From Oscillospiraceae bacterium (lineage in GTDB: Bacteria > Bacillota > Clostridia > Saccharofermentanales > Fastidiosipilaceae), in contig JASBZA010000004.1 of NCBI GenBank assembly GCA_029983685.1, positions 1-64,000 on the forward strand: DNA of 64,000 bases, given 5' to 3'. The first letter of the stretch is position 1. Every line of letters starts with the position of its first letter. The notes beneath the pieces were generated by a model. That model searched no databases and had not been told where the DNA came from. It worked only from the letters and a program-made list of their open reading frames with translations. The translations under genes and the position numbers were made by a program. This document shows, in pieces, positions 17,340-25,298 of this stretch.

Positions 17340-18206
17340 TTAGTCTTCTTTTATGTAATACTTAATGAGGGCTTGGGTTCCTAAATCGCCGTCGCCTTGA
17401 GCTTCCAGTTCTTGGTAATGTGACAGGATGGTTCCGAGGACGTCCAGGTTAAGTCCTTTCATTTCGGCTTCATCTTGGGCAATTTTCATATCTTTAATAA
17501 AGTGCTTCATGAAAAAGCTCGGAGCATAGTTTTCGTCAATAATTTTTTGTCCGCAAAAATCCAGCTGCTTACTGCCGGCGGCACCTGTTGCGACCGCCTT
17601 CAATAAAGTATTAAGGTCCAGACCTTCTTGCTCGGCGTAGTAGAAGGCTTCACAGATGCCAGCCAAAGAACCGGCAATCATGATTTGGTTGGCCATCTTA
17701 CCGTGTTGGCCTTTGCCGGCCGGGCCCAGGTAGTTAATATTGGCGCCCATAGAGGCGAAGACTTTGGACATGGCATCAAAAGCTTCCTTGTCGCCTCCGA
17801 CCAGAATAGAGAGGGTGCCGGCAATTGCTCCGGTTTCACCACCTGTAATAGGGGCGTCCAGGGCGTAGGTGCCTTTTCCCTTAGCCTCGTTATAGATTTT
17901 CTCGGCCAAAGTGGGGCTGGTGGTGGTCATGTCGATGATGTGCATGCCGGGCCTTACATGCGCCAAGATGCCGTCCGGGCTAAAGTAAACGTCTTCCACG
18001 TCCTTAGGGAAGCCCACGATGGTGATAACCACATCGGAATTTTCGACACAAGATGCGATGGAGTCGTGAAGGGTCGCACCTTCAGCTACGACATCTCTTA
18101 CCTTCTCGGGATGTCTGGCATAAATGTTAAGGTCAAAACCTGCCTTCATGAGATTTCTTACCATGGGTTTACCCATGATGCCTACTCCGATAAAACCGAT
18201 TTTCAT
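17340..18206 (-). CDS. 3-hydroxyisobutyrate dehydrogenase-family reductase (GarR/GlxR-like)
   Basis: A 288-residue beta-hydroxyacid dehydrogenase. The N-terminal NAD(P) motif is GFIGVGIMGKPM. The substrate-binding segment DAPITGGETGA and the catalytic-lysine helix GKGQHGKMANQ are both present. The likely reaction is NAD(P)-linked interconversion of a beta-hydroxy acid and a semialdehyde, for example tartronate semialdehyde to glycerate. AGGAGG at the right distance precedes the ATG. It is monocistronic on the minus strand, next to the repeat array at 18308. Confidence 0.88.
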   Translation of the reverse strand: MKIGFIGVGIMGKPMVRNLMKAGFDLNIYARHPEKVRDVVAEGATLHDSIASCVENSDVVITIVGFPKDVEDVYFSPDGILAHVRPGMHIIDMTTTSPTLAEKIYNEAKGKGTYALDAPITGGETGAIAGTLSILVGGDKEAFDAMSKVFASMGANINYLGPAGKGQHGKMANQIMIAGSLAGICEAFYYAEQEGLDLNTLLKAVATGAAGSKQLDFCGQKIIDENYAPSFFMKHFIKDMKIAQDEAEMKGLNLDVLGTILSHYQELEAQGDGDLGTQALIKYYIKED

Positions 18207-18307
18207 ATGAGCCTCCTCTTAATTGTGATGTGTTTTTGTCTTGAGTTTAGTATATCTCAAATGTATTTCGGGAAAAGTGTCATTGTTCGAAGTGTGTTAG
18301 AATCTTA

Positions 18308-18422
18308 CCTAATGAGAACTCGAAATTTGACCTAATGAGAATTCAAAATTTGACATAATAGAAAATTAAAATACTACCTAATAGAAAATAGAAATATGAC
18401 ATAATAGAAATTGCAAATATGA
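18308..18422 (+). repeat. Five 23-bp degenerate tandem repeats before an ATPase gene
   Basis: Five head-to-tail units start at 18308, 18331, 18354, 18377 and 18400, each exactly 23 bases. The pattern is C(C/A)TAAT(G/A)GAAAnTnnAAATnTGA. Units 1 and 2 are most alike (CCTAATGAGAA...AAATTTGA). Units 3-5 have TAATAGAAA instead. The array ends 32 bases before the preferred ATG of the DUF4143 ATPase. There are no spacers, so it is not CRISPR. An operator array is a plausible function. Confidence 0.85.
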
Positions 18423-18454
18423 CCTATTCATGCTATTTTGGCATGGGAGGGCCT

Positions 18455-19729
18455 ATGAAAAAAGAAGACTATTTACCCAGACTTATTGATGAACAAGTGC
18501 AATTAGGGCTCCAAACTTTTGGTGCAATCTGTATCGAAGGAGCAAAGTGGTGTGGTAAAACCTGGACGTCACAATATCATGCAAAAAGTTCTGTGTTTTT
18601 AGCGGATCCCAGTGCTAATTTCCAGAATCGTCAGTTGGCTCAATTAGCGCCACAGACGGTTTTAGACGGAGATGTGCCCAGGCTTATCGACGAGTGGCAA
18701 GAAGTTCCTTCTATTTGGGATGCCGTGCGATACGAGGTCGACAAGCGAGGTGCAAAGGGACAATTCATTTTGACAGGTTCTGCAACACCGACACAAAAAG
18801 GTATTCTGCATAGCGGGGCGGGGAGAATATCAACGATTCGGATGAGACCTATGTCCTTATTTGAATCCGGAGATTCATCAGGCGAAATATCCCTGATGTC
18901 TATTTTTGATAATAATCTCGAGGCCAAAGCGACCGGAGAATTCAGTCTGGAATCTCTAATAAAGCTGGTTATCAGAGGTGGATGGCCGGGGAGCTTGGGC
19001 TTACCTTATCGAAGCTATCGGATAATTCCGGCCGACTACATGGAAACGGTGTTAGAGCATGATATTTATCGTTTGGAAGGAATTAACAGAGATTCTAAGA
19101 AAATGCATCAGTTGTTAAAATCTCTCGCCAGACATGAATCTACAACGGCATCAGTCTCAACCCTAAAAAAGGATATATATGAGCAAGAAGGCGACGACAT
19201 TAATAATAATACGTTTTCTACATACTTGACACTTTTTGAGCGCTTGTTTTTGACGGATGACCTGCCGGCTTTCTATGCGCATCTTCGTTCCACGACCAGA
19301 ATTAAACAAGCACCTAAGAGACACTTTGTGGACCCCTCTTTAGCTGTTGCACTATTAGAAGCTGGCTATGATGATTTACAAAATGACTTACAAACTTTCG
19401 GTTTTTTATTTGAAGCACTTTGCGAAAGAGACCTAAGAATATATGCAGAGAGCCTGGGAGGAAAACTTTTCCATTACCAGGATTACAAAAATCGAGAGAT
19501 AGATGCTGTGGTTAGGCTAGAAGATGGACGTTGGGGTGCATTTGAAATTAAATTGGGTGCTCATGCAATTGATCAGGCAGCGGAATCTTTGTTGACTATC
19601 AAGAGAAATTTAGAAGAAGAAAATGCTCAAGCGCCTTCAGTCTTAGTTGTCATTTGCGGAATGACACAATATGCCTACAAAAGAGAGGACGGCGTGTACG
19701 TTGTTCCAATAACTGCTTTGAGACCGTAA
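18455..19729 (+). CDS. AAA-family ATPase with DUF4143 (AAA_14 type)
   Basis: About 424 residues. Walker A is GAKWCGKT at residues 29-36. A Walker B-like VPRLIDEWQEVPSIWD and a sensor-like FILTGSATP follow. The C-terminal half is DUF4143-like with FVDPSLAVALLEAG and an end resembling a nuclease-like fold (REIDAVVRLEDGRWGAFEIKLG). I use ATG 18455, with GGAGG at 18446-18450. An in-frame ATG at 18419 would start within the last repeat. The function of this large family is unsettled. The gene is richer in A and T than its neighbours and stands alone, consistent with mobility. Confidence 0.85.
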   Translation: MKKEDYLPRLIDEQVQLGLQTFGAICIEGAKWCGKTWTSQYHAKSSVFLADPSANFQNRQLAQLAPQTVLDGDVPRLIDEWQEVPSIWDAVRYEVDKRGAKGQFILTGSATPTQKGILHSGAGRISTIRMRPMSLFESGDSSGEISLMSIFDNNLEAKATGEFSLESLIKLVIRGGWPGSLGLPYRSYRIIPADYMETVLEHDIYRLEGINRDSKKMHQLLKSLARHESTTASVSTLKKDIYEQEGDDINNNTFSTYLTLFERLFLTDDLPAFYAHLRSTTRIKQAPKRHFVDPSLAVALLEAGYDDLQNDLQTFGFLFEALCERDLRIYAESLGGKLFHYQDYKNREIDAVVRLEDGRWGAFEIKLGAHAIDQAAESLLTIKRNLEEENAQAPSVLVVICGMTQYAYKREDGVYVVPITALRP

Positions 19730-19764
19730 AACAAAAAAATTTGTTTGGAAAGTGACTACAAACA

Positions 19765-20157
19765 ATGACCAATACATACGACAACGAAATGTTTTTTGAT
19801 GCTTATGCAAAAATGCCTCGTAGTAAAGACGGCTTAAAAGCCGCGCAGGAGAGTGGCATCGGCTGAAGCCGCTGATTCCATCGCTCATAGGAAAGAGTGT
19901 TCTGGATTTAGGCTGCGGTTATGGTTGGTACTCAAAGTATGCCGCGAGAAGACTTGGGACTTCGTCATCTCTAATTTTGCATTACATTATATTAAGACTT
20001 AGAAAGCGTTTTTAGAAAAGTCCATCAGACCTTAAAACCCGACGGCGTATTTTTCTTTAATATCGAACCTCCGGAAGATATGTTGGACTCACCCGGATTC
20101 GAGAATGAATTACGTCGGGCCATGATACTTTTGATTAAGGCCAGAGTGAAAAAATAG
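19765..20157 (+). pseudogene. Broken class I SAM-dependent methyltransferase
   Basis: From ATG 19765 the frame reads MTNTYDNEMFFDAYAKMPRS, then stops at TGA near 19864. One frame over it continues as EWHRLKPLIPSLIGKSVLDL and GCGYGWYSKYAARRLG, which is methyltransferase motif I. After this about 70 expected residues are missing. The sequence resumes as FVISNFALHYI, and after a further shift as DLESVFRKVHQTLKPDGVFF, the typical late motif, ending at TAG 20155-20157. At least two frameshifts and one internal deletion make this a clear pseudogene. Confidence 0.85.
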
Positions 20158-20255
20158 CCTTGTTGCGAATGCGTTTCTCATAAAGTTTGGCAGGTGTATA
20201 CTTGAAAAGTACACCAATATTCGAATCCATTTATCGAAGATTGAAAGGAGAGAAA

Positions 20256-21239
20256 ATGGAATTTAAGAAAGTTGTATTACTCGGTGGCGGTGTTTTAGGT
20301 GCACAGATTGCTTTGATGAGCGCCTATACAGAGCACGACACGACTATTTGGATGCGCAGTGAAGGGTCTATCGAAAGAACCAAACCCAAATTGGAAAGAT
20401 ACAGCAAGTTGATGCTGAAGTCTTTGGAGGATTCCAAGGCGTTAATCGGAAACCCTATCGGAGCTCATCGTTATCCCAGAGCCCTCATTAAGGATTGGGA
20501 TAATACTACAGAAGAAAAGATTGATGAGCTTATTGCCAAAGGCAAAAAGAACATGGACGAAAAGTTACATCTCGAATTAGACCTCGCCAAGGCCTTAGAA
20601 GGTGCCGATATCGTTATTGAGACTATGTCCGAAGATAAGCAGGCCAAAATTGATGTCTATACAAAAATCAAAGACATGATGGACGAGAAGACTATCCTGG
20701 TGACTAACACCTCCAATATGCTGCCCTCTACTTTTGCCGAATATACCGGTAGACCTGAGAAGTACATGGCCCTTCATTTTGCTAATGAAATTTGGGCCCA
20801 AAATACGGCCGAATGTATGGGTCACGAAGGCACTAGTCAAGAGACTTATGATGCTGTTGTTCGCTTTGCGGAAGAAATTCATATGATACCTATTAAGCTT
20901 TATAAAGAACAAGCCCATTATGTGCTGAACTCCATGCTGAACCCTTTCCTAGCTTCAGCTTTAGAGCTTTGGGGTAAAGATGTTGCAGATCCGGAAACAA
21001 TTGATAAGACCTGGCGTCTAGCTACCGGCGCTCCAGCTGGTCCCTTCCAGATTATTGATGTAGTTGGTCTTAACACTGTATATAACTCTGTTGCGTTAGC
21101 ACCCGCATCAAAGGACCCCAACACCGTTTTATATCAAGTGGCCAAAAAGCTGAAAGAGAAGATTGATAAGGGCGAAATCGGTATTAATGCTGGTAAAGGT
21201 TTCTATACTTACGAAGACAACAACAATGCCTTGCTCTAA
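20256..21239 (+). CDS. 3-hydroxyacyl-CoA dehydrogenase-like NAD-dependent enzyme
   Basis: A 327-residue protein with an N-terminal Rossmann motif KKVVLLGGGVLGAQIA, VIETMSEDKQAKIDVYTKI and the VTNTSNMLPSTFA strand of the 3-hydroxyacyl-CoA dehydrogenase fold. The C-terminal helical domain contains TGAPAGPFQIIDVVGL. The usual HFFNP catalytic segment reads LHFANEIWAQN, so the family histidine is kept but the neighbourhood diverges. The acceptor may not be a CoA ester. ATG 20256 has AAAGGAG upstream. A longer in-frame start at 20187 lacks a good ribosome-binding site. Confidence 0.8.
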   Translation: MEFKKVVLLGGGVLGAQIALMSAYTEHDTTIWMRSEGSIERTKPKLERYSKLMLKSLEDSKALIGNPIGAHRYPRALIKDWDNTTEEKIDELIAKGKKNMDEKLHLELDLAKALEGADIVIETMSEDKQAKIDVYTKIKDMMDEKTILVTNTSNMLPSTFAEYTGRPEKYMALHFANEIWAQNTAECMGHEGTSQETYDAVVRFAEEIHMIPIKLYKEQAHYVLNSMLNPFLASALELWGKDVADPETIDKTWRLATGAPAGPFQIIDVVGLNTVYNSVALAPASKDPNTVLYQVAKKLKEKIDKGEIGINAGKGFYTYEDNNNALL

Positions 21240-21283
21240 TCTTGATTAGGTCACGAGACTTAGAACTTTAATATAGTCTATAG

Positions 21284-21330
21284 AACGCACCCCATACCTG
21301 AGACTACAAAGTCTGGATGGGGTGCGTTGT
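21284..21330 (+). terminator. Hairpin terminator after the dehydrogenase-like gene
   Basis: AACGCACCCCAT at 21284-21295 pairs perfectly with ATGGGGTGCGTT at 21317-21328, with an inner AGAC/GTCT extension. The downstream T-tract is weak (GTTGTTTGG). Confidence 0.75.
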
Positions 21331-21700
21331 TTGGATTAAAAGGATTTAGGTGGAGTAAATGCCAAGCCTAGACCTACTATTTTGGGAAAAGAATATACCT
21401 CATGGAATCCTGGAAAAGGTAAAATTACGATTGGTTCTCACGTATGGAAAGTTTCTGGAGATGAAAGCTTCCCAATCAATTAGTCACCGTATGCTTTTCG
21501 AGATGTAACACATCTCTTGTCAGTTAAGAAATACTAGACTCTATAATTGCAAGAAATATAGACTTTTTGGCAAGTTTTTGTTAGTGAAAAAAACGACCTC
21601 TTACTAAAGTATCTTTAGATGTCATTTTTCGTGTGTTTTAAGTCGCGAGTTTTGGCCAAAGACGACGCAGACGAACTTTAGATTAACGAGAGGATAGGTC
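21331..21700. other. Non-coding stretch with a possible gene fragment
   Basis: A frame ending at TAG 21481-21483 reads NAKPRPTILGKEYTSWNPGK and GKITIGSHVWKVSGDESFPIN, which looks protein-like but has no start codon or ribosome-binding site and no family I recognise. A 7-bp hairpin (21500-21506 with 21510-21516) follows. The remainder to 21700 is AT-rich leader for the regulator gene. Confidence 0.35.
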
Positions 21701-23302
21701 ATGTTAAAAGTCTTAATTGTAGACGATGAGCCGGTTATCACGGAAGGATTAAAGATTCTGGTTGATTGGAAGGCTGAAGGTTTCGATGAGCCGGAAGTCT
21801 CCGATAATGCTCTGGATGCCTTAAGAAAGTTGCGGGACCATAGCTACGACCTCATCATCACCGATATCAAAATGCCGACCATGTCCGGTTTGGAATTTTT
21901 AGAAGAGGTTAGGGAAAAAGATCTTTTAGATGCCTACTTTATTATCCTGAGCGGTTTTGCCGACTTTGAATACGCTCGTCGGGCCATCGGTTTGGAATGC
22001 ATCGATTATCACCTGAAACCATTAGAGAAGAAGGCCTTATTAGGGTCGCTGGACAAAGTCAGACAACTGCACCGGCAGAAAAAACAAGAATTATCTACCA
22101 AAGAGAGCCTACATTCGGCCTATTTGGAAGCACGTTTAGCTTCGTTTTTGCATTACAAATATGATGATAAGGATCTCGAATATATCAAGTCGTCCTTACG
22201 ATTCAGCAAGCAATTGAGATATGTGTCTTTACAGCCTATCAGCCGTAGCGAGGAAGGCGACTTGGATGAGGAACTTCGAGAGCTCCAAAGAATCTTATAT
22301 AACAGTGTGGAATTTTATTTGGGTGCCGATAAGTCCTACGGTATCTTCGATCCGTCCAGAGAAGAAAATGTCTATGAAATAGGCCTGGTCCTTACCGACT
22401 GCTTGGTCGAGAAGAGAAGGCTTAGCACACAGCAATTTTTAGAGCGACTCATGCTGCATCTGAGGGGTGTCACCGATAAGGAATTGGTTCTCTTGGTCGG
22501 CAAAAATGTTTCCGGTTTGGAAGAACTGCCGGATTCTTACTCCGGTACTTGCATCTTGCGGTCCTTTTTGGCCTTCCTGCCGGTCAAAGAAATCTACTTT
22601 TATGAGGATGAGGTGCAGGTCAGCTTGGACCATGCCGTTATTTGCAAGGATGAATTAGACGGGCTCATATCTGCGGTAGAAAGAAACCACAAGGCGGATA
22701 TTAAGCAAAGTGTCGACGCTTTCTATTCCAAGATGCGGGAGATGAAAGTTTCGCAGGAAACCGTCAAGCTCAACATTAATTATCTGCTCTTTTCTCTTAT
22801 TCATCTGGCAACTAAGCTTAACGAAGATGTCGATCAACGGAAAATTCTTGAGATTATTTCGGAAGCTGCAGTAGAAGAAGGTATGATGCGAGGCAGTAGC
22901 GAGCATCTTTTTGAGTTCAGTCGCGATTACGCGGACTATCTTTCACAGTTGGCCAAATCTCTAGGTAAGGGTGTTTTGGACGATATTCTACGTGAAATAG
23001 AAGAAAATTATGCCGACAACCTGACGTTGCGTTCGTTGGGCAAGAAATACTATGTAAACAGTGTCTACCTGGGTCAATTGTTTAAAAATGAGTTTCAAAG
23101 CTCTTTTAAAGATTACCTGAATTCGGTTCGCATGAAACACGCCGCTGAATTATTAACCTACAGCGATATGAAAATTATGGAGGTCGCAGAACGGGTCGGT
23201 TATCGGGATGTGAATTACTTTGTCACACGATTTATCAATGCCTATGATTGCACCCCTTCCAAATTTCGCAGAGCTAAGCAAAAAAATGGATACTATACAT
23301 AA
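21701..23302 (+). CDS. YesN-type response regulator with AraC DNA-binding domain
   Basis: A 533-residue regulator. The receiver domain covers residues 1 to about 120, with the acidic pair in VDDEP, phosphoacceptor D55 in IITDIKMPT and the conserved lysine in DYHLKPLEK. A long middle region of unknown fold follows. The C-terminal AraC-type double helix-turn-helix includes LRSLGKKYYVNSVYLGQLFK and MEVAERVGYRDVNYFVTRF. It is the partner of the kinase at 27166. Phased direct repeats at 23390-23433, upstream of the transporter genes, are its likely target. GAGAGGA precedes the ATG. Confidence 0.92.
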   Translation: MLKVLIVDDEPVITEGLKILVDWKAEGFDEPEVSDNALDALRKLRDHSYDLIITDIKMPTMSGLEFLEEVREKDLLDAYFIILSGFADFEYARRAIGLECIDYHLKPLEKKALLGSLDKVRQLHRQKKQELSTKESLHSAYLEARLASFLHYKYDDKDLEYIKSSLRFSKQLRYVSLQPISRSEEGDLDEELRELQRILYNSVEFYLGADKSYGIFDPSREENVYEIGLVLTDCLVEKRRLSTQQFLERLMLHLRGVTDKELVLLVGKNVSGLEELPDSYSGTCILRSFLAFLPVKEIYFYEDEVQVSLDHAVICKDELDGLISAVERNHKADIKQSVDAFYSKMREMKVSQETVKLNINYLLFSLIHLATKLNEDVDQRKILEIISEAAVEEGMMRGSSEHLFEFSRDYADYLSQLAKSLGKGVLDDILREIEENYADNLTLRSLGKKYYVNSVYLGQLFKNEFQSSFKDYLNSVRMKHAAELLTYSDMKIMEVAERVGYRDVNYFVTRFINAYDCTPSKFRRAKQKNGYYT

Positions 23303-23389
23303 TGCATAAAAATAATTAAGGGGTATTGTGTGAGTTGTGTTTTAGTGGTGAATATAAGAGGAGAAGATATAGAAGATAACAGACTTTTA

Positions 23390-23433
23390 TATAGTTTGTC
23401 ATGGTATCGGCTATAGTTTGTCTATGGTTTGTT
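23390..23433 (+). promoter_or_regulatory. Phased direct repeats, probable AraC-type activator site
   Basis: TATAGTTTGTC occurs at 23390-23400 and again at 23412-23422, followed by a near copy TATGGTTTGTT at 23423-23433. The spacings are 22 and 11 bases, one and two helical turns. The array ends about 10 bases before an extended -10 element. Confidence 0.68.
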
Positions 23434-23442
23434 TAAATTGCC

Positions 23443-23451
23443 TGATATACA
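23443..23451 (+). promoter_or_regulatory. Extended -10 element of the xylan-locus transporter operon
   Basis: TGATATACA fits TGn-TATACA, with no good -35 hexamer 17 bases upstream. The activator repeats occupy that place. This is the arrangement expected for AraC-family class II activation. Confidence 0.5.
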
Positions 23452-23495
23452 CTTGACGCCAAGTAATAAAACTTTTTATTAGTAGGAGGTAAACA

Positions 23496-25199
23496 ATGAA
23501 AAGGAAACTTACTGTAATGGCCTTAGTGTTCGCCATGTTATTGGCCCCTGTTTTGTCAGCTTGCAATAACGGCGGCGGAGGAAAAGAATCCGGATCGAAA
23601 TCCAACTCGGCGGGCAAAGACGGGAAACAAGAAATTACGGAATTTACGGCGTTTCTCGCGGTTCCCGGATCCGAGGTCAATGATGACAACGAGGTCAAGC
23701 AAATCATTGCCGAAAAGACAGGTTACAAAATTAAGGAAACCTGGCTGACCGGCCAAACAGAAACTGAGGCAATCGGTACCATGATTGCTGGTGACGAGTA
23801 TCCGGATATTATTGACGGTGGTGTAGCGACTAAGAACTTATATGAAGCAGGTGCTTTGGTCCCCTTGGATGACTACATCGAGAAGTATCCTAATATCAAG
23901 AACTTCCTGAACGAAGAGCAGTGGGACTCGCTGCGTCAGGATGACGGGAAGATTTATTGGATTCAACAGTTCGGTAATATCAAGGGCGAAGACAAAACGA
24001 CCACTCAGACCATGGGTGCTTTCTGGATTCAGGCCAGAGTTCTGGAATGGGCCGATTATCCCGAAATCGTCACACTGGATCAATACTTCCAGCTCTTAGA
24101 AGACTACAACAAAGCCAATCCTACTATGGAAGACGGTACCAAGAACATTCCTTACACTATTCTTTGCGAAGGTACGAAGTTCTTCTGCCTGACCGGTGCA
24201 CCTTTGGAATTGGCCGGCTATCCTAACGAAGGCTCGGTCTACGTCGATGAAGAGACACTTAAAGCCGTGGACTATAACACGACCGATATGACCAAACGTT
24301 ATTACAAAAAGCTCAACGATGGCTACAAGAGCGGTCTGGTGGACCCCGAATCTTTCACACAGACCTATGACGAGTATATCGCCAAGCTCTCTTCCGGACG
24401 TGTTCTGGGTATGCACGACCAAGGCTGGAACTTCTCTAATTCTGTAAACGCTGCCTTAACCCAGGCCGGTTTGGACAAGCAAGGTTGCGATTATATTCCT
24501 ATCGGTTTGGTCTTTGACGAGGATATCCATAACCGCTGGTTTACCAGACAGTACACCATTAATACCGCTTCCGGTATCGGTATTACCAAAGACTGTAAAG
24601 ATCCTGATGGCGTTATGAAGTTTATGAATGACTTGTTGGATCAGGAAATTCACGATCTCCGTTTCTGGGGTGTGAAGGGTGTCGACTACGATGTAAACGA
24701 GAAGGGCGAATACTTCCGTACCAAGGAGCAAAGATTCGAATCCACCAATACCTCTTACAGAGCCACCCACTTATGTCCCTATAGCTGGATGCCGCAATAT
24801 GAAGGCACATCCGATGACGGTATCAATGCCAACAAGCCCTCCGACCAGCCCGGTGAGTTCTATGACGGATTAAATGACGATATTAAACGTGCCTTTGATG
24901 CATACGGGGCCAAAACCTATATCGACTTGTTAGGCGTCAATGAGCCGGCAGGGCCCTGGTATCCTTTGTGGACCTACTCCAATGCCATCACCACATCCAC
25001 ACCCGGCGGTATTGCCTTTACCAAGATGGATGAAGTGTTCCACGAGTACATGCCCAAAGTGTGTATTGCGGATGACTTCGAAGCTATGTGGGATGAGTTC
25101 CTGAAGACTTATGAAGAATGTAATCCTCAGGATTTCCTGGATGAGATTCAGGCCATCTTGGACAAACGTATCGAAGACCACAAGCAATACGAAAACTAA
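23496..25199 (+). CDS. Lpl-type extracellular solute-binding lipoprotein
   Basis: A 567-residue large binding protein of the LplA class, usual for YesM/YesN-controlled oligosaccharide importers. A lipoprotein signal with lipobox LSAC (Cys 23) and a Gly/Ser-rich linker precede the binding domain. TAGGAGGT lies just before the ATG. The neighbouring xylanases and xylosidase suggest xylo-oligosaccharides as ligand, which is inference from context. A hairpin follows before the permease genes. Confidence 0.9.
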   Translation: MKRKLTVMALVFAMLLAPVLSACNNGGGGKESGSKSNSAGKDGKQEITEFTAFLAVPGSEVNDDNEVKQIIAEKTGYKIKETWLTGQTETEAIGTMIAGDEYPDIIDGGVATKNLYEAGALVPLDDYIEKYPNIKNFLNEEQWDSLRQDDGKIYWIQQFGNIKGEDKTTTQTMGAFWIQARVLEWADYPEIVTLDQYFQLLEDYNKANPTMEDGTKNIPYTILCEGTKFFCLTGAPLELAGYPNEGSVYVDEETLKAVDYNTTDMTKRYYKKLNDGYKSGLVDPESFTQTYDEYIAKLSSGRVLGMHDQGWNFSNSVNAALTQAGLDKQGCDYIPIGLVFDEDIHNRWFTRQYTINTASGIGITKDCKDPDGVMKFMNDLLDQEIHDLRFWGVKGVDYDVNEKGEYFRTKEQRFESTNTSYRATHLCPYSWMPQYEGTSDDGINANKPSDQPGEFYDGLNDDIKRAFDAYGAKTYIDLLGVNEPAGPWYPLWTYSNAITTSTPGGIAFTKMDEVFHEYMPKVCIADDFEAMWDEFLKTYEECNPQDFLDEIQAILDKRIEDHKQYEN

Positions 25200-25227
25200 G
25201 ACATGATTGAAGGCTAAAAGAAATCAG

Positions 25228-25272
25228 AGAAATCAGATCCGGCGCTTGTTTTCGCGCCGAGGTCTGATTTCT
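25228..25272 (+). promoter_or_regulatory. Intercistronic hairpin after the binding-protein gene
   Basis: AGAAATCAGA (25228-25237) pairs with TCTGATTTCT (25263-25272), with an inner GGCGC/GCGCC stem (25241-25245, 25254-25258). No T-tract follows. It probably tunes permease expression relative to the binding protein. Confidence 0.65.
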
Positions 25273-25298
25273 TCATAAAAGGTTAGAAAGGTGACACA

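Noticed and set aside
17628..18335. Open frame of 235 codons on the plus strand
   Set aside because: It lies antisense to the well-supported HIBADH-family gene and shows no family pattern of its own.
18308..18422. CRISPR array
   Set aside because: The 23-base units are directly joined with no unique spacers, and no cas genes are nearby.
21361..21483. A small protein gene
   Set aside because: The 41-codon protein-like frame lacks a start codon and ribosome-binding site, so it is recorded only as a possible fragment.
23453..23481. TTGACG-N17-TTATTA promoter before the Lpl binding-protein gene
   Set aside because: Its start site would fall on the ribosome-binding site, leaving no leader. The extended -10 further upstream fits better.
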